A stretch of 64,000 bases of DNA from DAOUBP01 sp964513075 (GTDB lineage: Bacteria; Chloroflexota; Anaerolineae; CG2-30-64-16), in NCBI GenBank assembly GCA_964513075.1, contig CAZELR010000011.1:1-64000 (forward strand). The letters run 5' to 3'. The stretch's first letter is position 1. Every line of letters begins with the position of its first letter. A program made the position numbers and the translations under genes. Shown here piece by piece: positions 17,339-31,529 of this stretch. The notes beneath the pieces are model-generated. The model did not search any database. It had not been told where the DNA came from and saw only the letters and a program-made list of their open reading frames with translations.

Positions 17339-18846
17339 AGGTAGTTAGCTCCTGTGTCGCGCGGCCGCGACAAGGCATCGATGATAGTTTCCATGCCGGC
17401 TGCGCGTGAACCTTTAACCAAGAGTGTATCTCCCGGCCGGATAGTGCCGATCAGGACAGCGATTGCGTCGTCATTGCTCTCTACTGCGTGGACATCGGCG
17501 GTGCGCATGCCGCATGCCAGTGCTTCCTCGGCGATCCAACGGGCCCGTGGCCCGACAGTGACCAGCTTGGTTGCTACTTGTGCGGCACGTCCACCAACCA
17601 GGCGATGCCCCGTTTCCTCATAAGCACCCAACTCGTGCATGTCGCCAAGGACAGCGATTGGGCGATGCGACGTGTTGGCAACGTCTTCCAGCAGATTGAG
17701 CGCGGCTAGCATTGAGTCAGGGCTGGCATTATAGGTATCATCGATCAGCATGGTATCACGCAGACCGGGGACGACCATCAGGCGTAATTGCCCGCGGAGG
17801 TTCTGCAAACCGGCAATGATTTCCGGCCAACCTAGCCCATCAGCCAAGCCGACTGCGGCCCCGCGCAGGGCGGTGTGAACGCTGTGGCGGCCTAACATCG
17901 GCAGGTGCAGGTGAAAGGCTTCGTGCCCGGAGTGCAGTTGGAAGCGGATGCCATCAAGTCCCTGCCCGGTGATGTCATCCGCCCACAAATCTGCTTCAGG
18001 ATTTAGTCCATAGGTGAACACCCGCGCACGTGTCAAGCTGGCCATCGTGCGCACCAAGGGTTCATCTGCGTTTAGGATGGCAACGCCGCCATCTTCAGCC
18101 GCAGGCAGTGCCTGCGGCAATTCGGACTTGGCCTGGGCAATGCGCTCGATGGTGCCGAGGCGTTCCATATGCACCGGCCCGACGTTGGTCACAACTCCGA
18201 TCCTTGGCAGTGCGAGTGTGCAGAGCTGGCTGATCTCGCCTAAGGCATACATTCCCATCTCCAGCACAACGCGCTGATGTTCTGGAGTCAAGCGCAAAAG
18301 AGTTAGCGGTAGGCCAATTTCGTTGTTTAGGTTGCCCTCGCTGTGCAATGTAACATAATGCTGTGCCAGCACATTGGCGATGATCTCTTTGCTGGTAGTC
18401 TTGCCCACGCTACCGGTAATCGCGATAGCGCTGGCCGGCATCTGCCGACGCCACCAAGCGGCTACTTGTTGTAAGCCTTGCAGACTGTCGGGCACAATGA
18501 AGATCAGGCGGCAAACACCTCCATCCGTTGACGGCGTTTCCGTCTTGTCAGTTGCCAGGGGATCAGCTACCACACGCAGCGAACCATCCGGCAGGATGTA
18601 AGTTGCATGGGAGCATAAATCCAGCGCAGCCGACTCAGCAAGAATGGCAGTCGCCCCGCGACTGAAGGCATCCCTCAAGAAGAGATGGCCGTCGGTGCGC
18701 TGACCGCGTAGTGCGACGAACAGGCTATTCGGCCCGGCATTGCGCGAATCGATAACTACGTCGTTCAGCGGCAACTGCAGTGCCGGCCCGAGCGCTTCGA
18801 TCGTGCGGCCATATAAGGCGTTACAGACGTTGTCGATGGTGAGCAT
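17335..18846 (-). CDS. murF: UDP-N-acetylmuramoyl-tripeptide--D-alanyl-D-alanine ligase
   Basis: Adds D-Ala-D-Ala to the UDP-MurNAc-tripeptide. Motifs: DSRNAGPNSLFVALRG in the N-terminal domain, AITGSVGKTTSKEIIANVL for ATP, NNEIGLPLTLL, and DDTYNASPDSMLAAL in the C-terminal half. ATG 18846 (MLTIDNVCNAL) is chosen; an in-frame GTG at 18861 adds five residues and cannot be excluded because neither has a strong Shine-Dalgarno. murE, usually just before murF, is absent here, so the tripeptide ligase must be encoded elsewhere. 503 aa. Confidence 0.95.
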   Translation of the reverse strand: MLTIDNVCNALYGRTIEALGPALQLPLNDVVIDSRNAGPNSLFVALRGQRTDGHLFLRDAFSRGATAILAESAALDLCSHATYILPDGSLRVVADPLATDKTETPSTDGGVCRLIFIVPDSLQGLQQVAAWWRRQMPASAIAITGSVGKTTSKEIIANVLAQHYVTLHSEGNLNNEIGLPLTLLRLTPEHQRVVLEMGMYALGEISQLCTLALPRIGVVTNVGPVHMERLGTIERIAQAKSELPQALPAAEDGGVAILNADEPLVRTMASLTRARVFTYGLNPEADLWADDITGQGLDGIRFQLHSGHEAFHLHLPMLGRHSVHTALRGAAVGLADGLGWPEIIAGLQNLRGQLRLMVVPGLRDTMLIDDTYNASPDSMLAALNLLEDVANTSHRPIAVLGDMHELGAYEETGHRLVGGRAAQVATKLVTVGPRARWIAEEALACGMRTADVHAVESNDDAIAVLIGTIRPGDTLLVKGSRAAGMETIIDALSRPRDTGANYL

Positions 18847-18877
18847 ATGACTTCTGATCACTTATTTGAATGCATAT

Positions 18878-20665
18878 CTAGGGAAGGCGATTGTCGGGCG
18901 CGATCCTAAGGATTTCTACGGCATCTTGGGCGACCTCGCCAAATACCGGTAAAGCTACTTGTTCGGCCCAGCGCGAGTTCTTCGGTTCGGCTAACTTCAC
19001 CAGGATCAACAATTTGGGTTCGGCCGCCGGCAAGAAACCAACGAAACTGGTGATGGTCAGCGATGATGTGTAGCCTTCGCTTCCTGGGATCTGTGCTGTG
19101 CCGGTTTTTCCGGCGACTCGGTAGCCAGGCACCAGGGTGGGGCCCAAAGCATAATTATCAACGGTAAAGGTCATCATCTCTGTCAGCGTGTGAGCGGTTT
19201 CCGGCTTGATGGCCCGGCCCAACGTCCTGGGCGGCAGGGTGTATAGCTGGCCGTCATACACCAGCCCCTGCACAAACTGCGGTTGCATCAGGCTGCCGCC
19301 GTTGGCAACCGCCGCGATGGCGTTCGCCATCTGAAGCGGCGTCACAGAGATGCCCTGCCCGAAGGAATTCGCCGCCTGATCGTAGCGACTCCAATACTTC
19401 GTGCCTGACCATTTAACGATCCCGGCAATTTCCATGTCTGAGTCGACCTCGGTTACCTTGCCGAAGCCAAATTGCCGCACATAGCGGTAGAAAGTATCTG
19501 AACCCATATCCAGGCACAGCTCGGCCGTGACGACATTCACCGATTTCGCCAACGCCTGGCGTGCTGTGATGCTGCCATAGACCAGGTTTTCTGCATTGTT
19601 GATGGTTTGACCGTCCAACGACAAACTGCCGCTATCGTACAGAGTGTCATCTGGCGATACGCGGCCGCTCTCTAAAGCCGCTGCGTAGGTGATTGGCTTG
19701 AACACTGATCCTGGTTCGTAGAACTCATTGATAGCTATGTTTTTCCATTCCCCTTGCGTGAATTGGGCGTAGTTGTTAGGATCGAACGTGGGCAGATTAG
19801 CCAATGCAATCACCGCGCCCGTTCGGGGGTCCATGACGATGATGGTGCCGGACTTGGCCTCATAGCGGGTGAGTGCCGCAGACAGCGCCTTTTCCACCCG
19901 ATATTGCAGCGCTGAGTTCAGGTGCAGCACCAGATCGCGGCCGCCGGCTGAGGGCAGGTAGGTCTTTAGTGTTTCAGGCAGCGACTGTGGGCTGCCCGGT
20001 AAGCGATCGCTGGTCCACGTTCCGGCAGTGCGCAGCCAATCATCGTAGCTGGCTTCTACACCGGCGTGACCGGTTTGGTCAGCGTCGACGAAGCCGAGCA
20101 CATGGGCCGCCAACGAGCCGTGGAGGTACTGGCGTTTGCGTTTGCCGTCGCACCAGATCCACGCGGGTATGTCTGGATGGTCGCTAGCTGTCAGGCATTG
20201 CTGTTCACTAACTCCCCGACCCACAACGGCTATCGTACCAGGCTTGGACACAGCCTCGGTGAGTTTTTCTGGAGTGATGCCCCCTATCAACGCCGCGTAC
20301 TCAGTAATCTTCTCGGCGGTTGGGCGAGCGCGTCGAGCCGCTTGGGGGTCGACGTAGATTTCCCAAGAGAAAGTATCCATGGCGAGCAGCAGTCCGTTGC
20401 TGTCGACAATTCGACCGCGCGAGGTGTCGATCGTCTGCGCCAGCACTGAGCTCGACTGTGCTGTGACGCCGACGACTTGTGACAGCACGAGCCGCGTTAA
20501 TACGATGAGGCCGAAGATAGCGAACAGCAGCACCAGGAAACGAACGCGGACCGCGAAGGTCTTCCTCTCGGCAGCCTGCTGCGTTGCTTGATCAGCTTTC
20601 TCGGGTTCCTGTGCTTCCGCCTCAAGCGTTTCGTTGAAACGTCGCCACTGTGAATTTGGGCTCAT
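18878..20665 (-). CDS. ftsI: Class B penicillin-binding protein (septal transpeptidase)
   Basis: Cross-links septal peptidoglycan together with FtsW. 595 aa: a cytoplasmic N-terminus of ~40 residues, one transmembrane helix at ~41-62, a PBP dimerisation domain beginning at SRGRIVDSNG, and the transpeptidase domain. Active-site motifs are SVFK (320-323), SVN (375-377) and KTGT (520-523). No PASTA repeats are present. Its place between ftsL and murF is the classical ftsI/pbpB position. Confidence 0.96.
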   Translation of the reverse strand: MSPNSQWRRFNETLEAEAQEPEKADQATQQAAERKTFAVRVRFLVLLFAIFGLIVLTRLVLSQVVGVTAQSSSVLAQTIDTSRGRIVDSNGLLLAMDTFSWEIYVDPQAARRARPTAEKITEYAALIGGITPEKLTEAVSKPGTIAVVGRGVSEQQCLTASDHPDIPAWIWCDGKRKRQYLHGSLAAHVLGFVDADQTGHAGVEASYDDWLRTAGTWTSDRLPGSPQSLPETLKTYLPSAGGRDLVLHLNSALQYRVEKALSAALTRYEAKSGTIIVMDPRTGAVIALANLPTFDPNNYAQFTQGEWKNIAINEFYEPGSVFKPITYAAALESGRVSPDDTLYDSGSLSLDGQTINNAENLVYGSITARQALAKSVNVVTAELCLDMGSDTFYRYVRQFGFGKVTEVDSDMEIAGIVKWSGTKYWSRYDQAANSFGQGISVTPLQMANAIAAVANGGSLMQPQFVQGLVYDGQLYTLPPRTLGRAIKPETAHTLTEMMTFTVDNYALGPTLVPGYRVAGKTGTAQIPGSEGYTSSLTITSFVGFLPAAEPKLLILVKLAEPKNSRWAEQVALPVFGEVAQDAVEILRIAPDNRLP

Positions 20666-20686
20666 CGCTCTCTTCGCTTCATTTCA

Positions 20687-21094
20687 TTATTGCGAACTCG
20701 GTGACTGGGCGATCTGTCGGGTTTCACCATCAGACACGGGTTGGACGAGTGCTGCTGGGAGCTGCGTGTACACGACAGATTGTGCTTTCACGTAGCCTTC
20801 TTCCCGCATACGTCTTTCGATGTAAGCAGGTGCGTTCCAGTGTGCCGTTTGTTCGGCGAGCCGGACATTCTCTTTTTCCAGTTCGGCCGCCTTGAACTCC
20901 AGTTGTGCGGTTTTTTGCTGGAGTTCTGAGAGGTCACTGGCCTGCCAGAGATACGCGCAGCCCAAGGCACAGATAGCGACCAGGACCAACAGGTAGCGCG
21001 CCAGAGTGGAGTTCAAGCCGGCCCGCAAGTCGCGCTGCCAGCCGGCCGTGCGGCCCTGCGGCCAGGTTGGAGTCGATGTGATACGATGTAGCAT
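20687..21094 (-). CDS. ftsL: FtsL-like single-pass division protein
   Basis: 135 aa. Start ATG 21094 with GGAGG six bases upstream; a longer reading to 21142 would overlap rsmH. A short basic cytoplasmic end is followed by one transmembrane helix (YLLVLVAICALGCAYLWQ, ~residues 34-51), then a coiled coil (LSELQQKTAQLEFKAAELEKENVRL) and a YIERRMREEGYV segment. This is the FtsL/DivIC layout, and the position between rsmH and the class B PBP supports FtsL. Sequence identity in this family is always low, so the name rests on topology and context. Confidence 0.85.
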   Translation of the reverse strand: MLHRITSTPTWPQGRTAGWQRDLRAGLNSTLARYLLVLVAICALGCAYLWQASDLSELQQKTAQLEFKAAELEKENVRLAEQTAHWNAPAYIERRMREEGYVKAQSVVYTQLPAALVQPVSDGETRQIAQSPSSQ

Positions 21095-21125
21095 GGCTTC
21101 CTCCGGCAGATCTCTGCGTGCGCAA

Positions 21126-22067
21126 TTAGAGCCGCTCGGCAATCCGTAGTTTTGCGCTGCGGCTTCGCGGGTTGAATTCCAACTCTGCTTCGCCAGCCTG
21201 GATGGGCTTGCGTGTGATCACTTTGAGGGTGGCGTGGTGTCCGCAGTTGCACGCTGTTACGCCAGCCACTCGTTTCATTCTTGGCTCGATGTTGCAGATA
21301 CAATCGCGCGTCTCCCGCTGGATGAATTGCTTCACAATTCGATCCTCCAAGGAGTGAAAGCTGATAATTGCGAACCTTCCCCCTGGCGCAAGCAATGACA
21401 CGATCTGCGGCAGCACCGCCTCCAGCGCACTCAATTCATCGTTGACCGCGATACGGAGTGCCTGGAAGACCCTGGTCGCCGGGTGGAGTCGTTGCCCTTT
21501 ATGCCCACCTAACGCCCGGCTGACCACATCAGCTAAATCCAGCGTGCTGTGCAAGGGCCGAGCCTGCACAATGACCTGTGCCACCCGGCGTGAACGCGGC
21601 TCCTCGCCGTAGCGGTAGATTAAATCAGCCAACTCATCCTGCGGCCACTCATTGACGATTTCGGCTGCGGTGAGCAGGCCCTGGGGGTCCATGCGCATAT
21701 CCAACGGCCCTGGCGTCTGAAAGCTGAACCCCCGATCAGCTTCCGCGAGCTGATAAGATGAAATCCCCAGATCGAGCAATACCCCGCGTACTTCAGCAAA
21801 ACCATATGCCTGCGCGATCTCGGCCAGACGTCGAAAGCTTGACTGGCACAACACAGCCCGGCCTGCAAGCCCCGCCAGCCTTGTCTGGCCCCGCTCAATG
21901 GCCGCCGGGTCGGCATCGACGCCCAGCAGACGGCCATTTGGAGCAATAGCCTCCAGCATCGCCACAGCATGCCCAGCGCCCCCCAGCGTCCCGTCTATGC
22001 AGGTGTCGCCGGGCCTCAACCGCAGCCCGGAAAGGATTTCGCGCTGTAGGACGGGTATGTGTTCCAC
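21126..22067 (-). CDS. rsmH: 16S rRNA (cytosine(1402)-N(4))-methyltransferase
   Basis: Methylates C1402 in the ribosomal P site. SAM motif I is DGTLGGAGHAVAMLE; other conserved parts are LLDLGISSYQL, RGFSFQTPGPLDMRMD, NDELSALE and ISFHSLEDRIVKQF. The C-terminal third has the Cys-containing CICNIEP segment and the family ending NPRSRSAKLRIAERL. GTG start at 22067, preceded by AGGTAAG. 313 aa. Confidence 0.97.
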   Translation of the reverse strand: MEHIPVLQREILSGLRLRPGDTCIDGTLGGAGHAVAMLEAIAPNGRLLGVDADPAAIERGQTRLAGLAGRAVLCQSSFRRLAEIAQAYGFAEVRGVLLDLGISSYQLAEADRGFSFQTPGPLDMRMDPQGLLTAAEIVNEWPQDELADLIYRYGEEPRSRRVAQVIVQARPLHSTLDLADVVSRALGGHKGQRLHPATRVFQALRIAVNDELSALEAVLPQIVSLLAPGGRFAIISFHSLEDRIVKQFIQRETRDCICNIEPRMKRVAGVTACNCGHHATLKVITRKPIQAGEAELEFNPRSRSAKLRIAERL

Positions 22068-22074
22068 GGCTTAC

Positions 22075-22515
22075 CTATAAGCGTATGCCGGCATGGCGCA
22101 GCTTTTTTAAGTCGTCCCCGAATTCTTGAAATTGCCGCACCCAGTTGTCATAGGACTGGAGCCAGAGATCGGGATTCCAGATCTCCAAGTGGTCGATATT
22201 GCCCACGACCACGACATCACCGCCCAGTTTGGCCGACCGCCGCAGCAGGGATGATACGCTGATGCGTCCTTGGCGGTCGACTTCACATTCGACGCCCGCG
22301 GCCAGGAAACGGGTTGCGTTGGGAAACTCGCCGCTCTCCTCGGATGTTTGTGCAAACCTCAGCATTTCATCGTATAATGTCTTCGGGTAAATGTTGATTT
22401 GGCCGAATATGCCGCGGGCGAGCGTGACGACCTCTCCTAGTTCCTCCCGGTATTTAATCGGGATGAGCAGGCGGCCCTTGTCATCGAGGGTGCATTCAAA
22501 CTCGCTGCGAAACAT
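22075..22515 (-). CDS. mraZ: Transcriptional regulator MraZ
   Basis: 146-aa double-SpoVT/AbrB-fold DNA-binding protein that forms a ring and represses its own operon by binding TGG-type repeats. Two halves are visible: FRSEFECTLDDKGRLLIPIKYRE and, near residue 77, VECEVDRQGRISVSSLLRR, both with the DxKGR/DxQGR core. AGGAG lies 5 nt before the ATG. First gene of the division cluster; its operator array is directly upstream. Confidence 0.97.
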   Translation of the reverse strand: MFRSEFECTLDDKGRLLIPIKYREELGEVVTLARGIFGQINIYPKTLYDEMLRFAQTSEESGEFPNATRFLAAGVECEVDRQGRISVSSLLRRSAKLGGDVVVVGNIDHLEIWNPDLWLQSYDNWVRQFQEFGDDLKKLRHAGIRL

Positions 22516-22539
22516 TTGGACTCCTGTTGGGTGTGGTTA

Positions 22540-22584
22540 CCCTATTTTACCACTATTTCCAACTATTTGCCATTGTACGCCACT
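22540..22584 (-). promoter_or_regulatory. MraZ operator: five TGG/GGG boxes at 10-bp period
   Basis: Read on the minus strand, TGG occurs at 22582-22580, 22572-22570, 22561-22559 and 22552-22550, followed by GGG at 22542-22540, each about 10 bp apart and flanked by AATAGT/AAATAG-type sequence. Known MraZ operators consist of TGG-containing repeats with a 10-bp period just upstream of mraZ. The array covers the predicted -10 and start point, as expected for autorepression. Confidence 0.75.
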
Positions 22585-22600
22585 GGCGCTGTATTTGCAA
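22572..22600 (-). promoter_or_regulatory. Promoter of the mraZ-ftsZ division cluster
   Basis: Minus-strand -35 TTGCAA (22600-22595), a 17-bp spacer and -10 TACAAT (22577-22572), matching the housekeeping sigma consensus at 4/6 and 5/6. The predicted start point, near 22565, lies inside the MraZ box array and about 50 nt from the mraZ ATG. Confidence 0.7.
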
Positions 22601-22731
22601 GCTTTGAAGGTGTCGATTTCCCAAATATCGCAAACTTTAAGACGCGCAGCCCAATTATCCCAAAGGAACGAGGCACATGGCGGTAAATCGGGTTCTGCTT
22701 ATAAGGAAATGATTTAGAGTCCTCCCTAAAT

Positions 22732-22760
22732 TTGACATGCTAAGACCTCGGTGATAGTAT
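22732..22760 (+). promoter_or_regulatory. Promoter of rpoB-rpoC
   Basis: TTGACA at 22732-22737, exactly 17 bp, then TAGTAT at 22755-22760. It predicts a start near 22767 and a leader of about 130 nt before rpoB. Together with the mraZ promoter it makes the 384-bp region 22516-22899 a divergent control region; no gene is seen in it. Confidence 0.75.
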
Positions 22761-22899
22761 TAGAGATTGCTGTCCGTAAGTTTCAGATCGGTCATACATA
22801 GTTCAGTGTCAACTATCCCCCGCGTTCTCAACGCACGAGAATAACCAAGTCGGGTGGGACTTGGCCTTCTTGGGTTTCTGTAAAAGGAGTAACAGCTTC

Positions 22900-26921
<4,022 letters not shown>

Positions 26922-26922
<1 letters not shown>

Positions 26923-29900
26923 TGGAAGTCAATGAATTTGATGCCATTCGTATCTCTTTGGCCTCCCCCGAACAGGTCATGGAGTGGTCGCACGGTGAGG
27001 TCACCAAACCGGAGACGATCAATTACCGTACACTTCGCCCTGAGCGGGACGGCCTGTTCTGCGAGCGCATCTTTGGGCCGACCAAGGACTGGGAGTGTGC
27101 GTGCGGAAAGTACAAGCGCACCCGGTATAAGGGTATCATCTGTGATAAGTGCGGCGTTGAGGTTGCACACAGTAGGGTGCGCCGGGAACGCATGGGACAT
27201 ATCAAGTTAGCCAGCCCGGTCAGCCACATCTGGTATGTCAAGGGTGTGCCCAGTCGTTTGGGCCTGTTGCTCAATATCAGTCCGCGCAACCTGGAGCGGA
27301 TCCTGTACTTTGCGCAGTACGTCGTCACGCATGTGGACGAGGACGCCCGTAACCGCACGATCACACGCGCCGAGCGCGATCTCAATGTAAAGACCGCACG
27401 CTTGGAGGGTGAAACTCAAGCCAAGATCGATCAGCTCGAGTCCGAACGTGCTGCGAGCCTGGCCGAGTTGAATCACAAGGAAGAAGCGCAGTTGCAGGCG
27501 CTTTCCGAACGCATGACGGTTGAAACTGGTGAGGCGATCTCTATCGGGCAGCATATGCAAGCGGCGATGGAGAAGGTGCAGGGTAAACCGGCGCCGCAGG
27601 CATTCGCCTTGCCTTGGCTGCCTCAGGACCAACCTTTGGTTGCCGAGGGCGTAGTCGTTACACGTGAGCAATTAGTGGCGCTGAATGACGCTATTCAGCA
27701 TCGGCTGAGTGATATCGAGGACGCGCTCAACCGCGAGCAGGAGTCTGTGCGCAACCTGACCGCCGCGCGACGCGACCTGCTGCGTCGTGATGCTGAGCAA
27801 GCCATAGAAGGTCAGCGGCAGAGCACCGAAGCCCGCAAAAGTCAGATGCGCGCAGACCTCACAGGGGCATTTGAAGAACTCAAGGCGCTGCGCGAGCGCG
27901 ATCTTCTCACGGAGAGCGAATATCGGGATCTGCAGGAAAAATGGGGCAATGTCTTCCGGGCAGGTATGGGCGCCGAGGCCGTGCGCGAGTTGGTAGGTAA
28001 GATCGAACTGGATCAGATGGTCAAAGAGCTGCGCCAGGAGATCATCACGACCCAATCTAAGCAGCGCAAGAAAAAGGCTGCGAAGCGGCTACGGGTTGCT
28101 GAATCTTTCCGCAAGAGCGGCAATCGACCTGAGTGGATGATACTGACCTTGTTGCCGGTCTTGCCGCCTGAGTTGCGCCCCATGGTGCAATTGGACGGTG
28201 GTCGATTTGCTACCTCGGATCTTAACGACCTTTATCGGCGTGTTATCAACCGCAACAATCGTCTTAAGCGACTGTTGGAGCTGGGCGCGCCGGATGTCAT
28301 CGTGCGCAATGAGAAGCGCATGCTCCAAGAGGCTGTGGATAGCTTGATTGACAACGGGCGCCGGGGCCGGGCTGTCAGCCGGAGCGGTAAACGCAAGCTT
28401 AAGAGCCTGTCGGACCTGCTCAAAGGCAAGCAAGGTCGTTTCCGCCGCAACTTGCTGGGCAAGCGCGTTGACTACTCTGGACGTTCTGTGATCGTTATTG
28501 GGCCGGAACTGAAGCTGAATCAGTGCGGTTTGCCCAAGAAGATGGCGCTGGAGTTGTTCAAACCCTTTGTCATGCGCAGATTGGTCGAATACAACTTCGC
28601 TCACAATATCAAGAGCGCTAAGCGCCTGGTCGATCGCGAAAGCCCCGAAGTGTGGGATGTCTTGGAAGAAGTCACTCGTGAACGGCCGGTGTTGCTCAAC
28701 CGTGCCCCCACACTGCACCGTCTGGGCATCCAGGCGTTCGAGGTGATCCTCATCGATGGAAGCGCCATCCAGATTCATCCTTTGGTTTGCGCTGCGTTCA
28801 ATGCTGACTTCGACGGCGATCAGATGGCTGTGCATGTGCCTCTGTCTGATGCCGCGGTTCAAGAGGCCCGCGAGCTGATGCTCAGCTCAGTCAACCTGTT
28901 GAAGCCATCTTCCGGCGAGCCCATTGTCGGCCCGTCTAAGGACATGGTGCTGGGTTGTTATTACCTTACGGTGTTAGCGCCGAATGTCAAAGGCGCCGGG
29001 AAGGCTTTTGCTGATGCCGACGAGGTCAAGTTAGCGTATGACCTCGGTGTTGTAGACTTGCGTGCTCCCATCAAGTTTCGTTTCATTGACTGGGCTGACG
29101 AGGTGACCCTCGCGGACCTCGATCTGGATCCCGATGTGAACCTTCGACTGACGCGCTACAAGCTGCGCACTGCGGGCGATATTGTTCGAGCTCTGTTGCG
29201 TGACCGCAAGACGTTGGCCGAGGAGTTGGGTCTCAGCGTGCGAGCTATGGAGGATATTCGTTCCAAATTGCTGGCGCAACACGTTCGGCCCGACAAGCAG
29301 CCACAGACGGGCATGCTTGAGACCACGGTGGGCCGCGTGCTGTTCAACATGTCGCTCCCCCGGCCCTTGCAATTTGTCAACGACGTGATGGATAAGAAGC
29401 GGCTTAACGACTTCGTGGGAGTCGCTTACGAACTCATGGGTTCTGAAGCCACGGCCGAGGTTGTCGATGAGATCAAACGGCTGGGCTTCACCTATGCCAC
29501 TGTCTCCGGTATGACAATTGCTGTCAGCGATATCACGGTGCCGGACACCAAACAGGCCGTGTTGGACCAGACTACCCGGAGCGTAGAAGATACCGAGCGT
29601 CAGTATCGACGCGGCCTGATCACTGAGGAAGAGCAGTATAACAAGGTCGTCGAGTTGTGGACGCGTGCCACCGATGAAATCACGTTGGCGGTGAAGAATC
29701 TCTTGGACCCGCTGACAGGCCTGGGCGCGATGGCGACCTCAGGCGCCACCAAAGGCGGCATCCAGCCCATCCGGCAGCTTGCTGGTATGCGCGGCCTGAT
29801 GGCCGATCCCTCAGGCCGTATCATCGCCTTGCCGATCCGTTCAAACTTCCGTGAGGGCCTCACGGCGCTGGAGTACTTCCTCAGCACTCATGGCGCTCGT

Positions 29901-31460
29901 AAGGGGTTGGCTGATACCGCGTTGCGTACAGCGGATGCCGGCTACTTGACTCGCCGTTTGGTGGACGTGGCCCAGGACGTCATCATCACCAGCGATGATT
30001 GTGGCACCCAGGCGGGTATCTGGTTCACCGAGGGTGACGCCAAGGAAACCGGCGTGAAGCTCAAAGAGCGCATTATCGGGCGCATCACGGCTGCACCAAT
30101 TGCTGACCCCCATACGGGTGAGATCTTGGTGGACCGCGGTCAGCTCATCGATGAGATGATGGTGGCGGCCTTCGAGCGAGCCGGGGTTAAAAGAGTGTAT
30201 GCCCGGTCACCGCTAACTTGCGAAAGTCGGTTTGGGCTATGCAAGCAATGCTATGGCAGCGACCTCGGCCGCGGCGGCATGGCCAGAATGGGTGAGGCGG
30301 TCGGAATCATCGCCGCGCAATCCATTGGCGAGCCCGGCACCCAGCTCACCTTGCGCACCTTCCACACCGGCGGTGTGGCGGGCGCTGAGGATATCACCCA
30401 GGGCTTGCCGCGTGTTGAGGAGTTGTTTGAAGCTCGCACCCCCAAGGGTGAAGCGGTTATCAGTGAGATCGCCGGCATCATTGATGTGTATTGGGAGAGT
30501 GACGTTCGCAAGCTCAAGGTGACTAACTCGCGTTTGCGACGCAAGACGCACATGATTCCCGCCGGCTATCAGATGTTGGTGGGCAGCGACGATCGCGTGC
30601 AGGCAACCACCCCCATCGCACAGGCGTTGGTGTCTGGTGCAGAAACTCCGCAGATCCTGGCTGCCATGGACGGCAATATCTACATCGAACCCGAGGATGA
30701 TGGCGGTTTCAAGGCGATCATCCGCCGCGAGGATGTGGACGAATGGGTGACTGACATCCCGGCTTCTGCCCGCCTGAAAAAGGACAAGGGCGATCGCGTC
30801 GAAGTGGGCGAACAGCTCACGGAAGGCTCCAAGAATCCGCGCGAGGTCCTACGCATCCAGGGTCGCGAGGCCGCACAGATGTACCTTCTCGATGAGGTTC
30901 AGCGGGTATATCGTTCTCAAGGCGTCAGCATTCATGACAAGCATATCGAGGTGATCGTTCGGCAGCTTGTGCGCAGGGTGCGTGTACTACGCAGCGGTGA
31001 CACCGATATGCTGATTGGCGAATTGATCGATCGCTTCGAGTTTGAAGAGACCAACGAGGCGGTTGTGGCTCAGGGCGGCGAGCCGGCGCGCGGTGAACCG
31101 GTGCTGCTCGGCGTCACCAAGGCGTCCCTGAATACCGATAGCTTCCTGGCTGCAGCCTCCTTCCAGGAGACTACCCGAGTCCTGACCGACGCTGCCGTGC
31201 GCGGGGCCAAGGATGGCCTGCGCGGCTTGAAAGAGAACGTCATCATCGGCAAGCTGATCCCGGTCGGCACTGGCTTCGAGACGCGACGACGGGCCTTGGA
31301 TTCGACGAGCGCCGTCTATGAGTCCGTGCTGGAAGACATCGAGGCGGACGAAGATATGCTTGAATTACTGGGCGGCGATGAAGGCCTGGATGTAGAATTT
31401 CTTGATGACCTAGATGAAGACACGGATGACGGTGACGCCGATTTGGCCGAAGCTGCTTGA
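26922..31460 (+). CDS. rpoC: DNA-directed RNA polymerase subunit beta'
   Basis: 1512 aa. The N-terminal zinc finger has CACGKYKRTRYKGIICDKCGVEV. The catalytic loop NADFDGDQM lies at about residues 627-635, and the second zinc site is CESRFGLCKQCYG. Sequence conserved with the bridge-helix region, AAQSIGEPGTQLTLRTFHTGG, follows. About 190 extra residues (~135-327), mostly coiled-coil (AERDLNVKTARLEGETQAKI and following), sit between RILYFAQYVV and LLTESEYRDLQEKWG, comparable in place to the non-conserved domain of Thermus beta'. The C-terminus is very acidic. Translationally coupled to rpoB. Confidence 0.98.
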
Positions 31461-31479
31461 TCCTTGTCCGGCCGCTGGG

Positions 31480-31500
31480 CGCCGCGCAGGAGTTGCGGCG
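31480..31500 (+). terminator. Possible weak terminator after rpoC
   Basis: CGCCGC / GCGGCG inverted repeat with a 9-nt loop, followed by TTCAGCTTTGGGG. It lies 20 bases after the rpoC stop. The short stem and poor T-tract make this uncertain. Confidence 0.3.
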
Positions 31501-31529
31501 TTCAGCTTTGGGGTCTTAGCCCAGGCAAT

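Noticed and set aside
22861..22899. TTG start of rpoB at 22861
   Set aside because: The added 13 residues are unconserved and the AAAAGGAG site fits ATG 22900.
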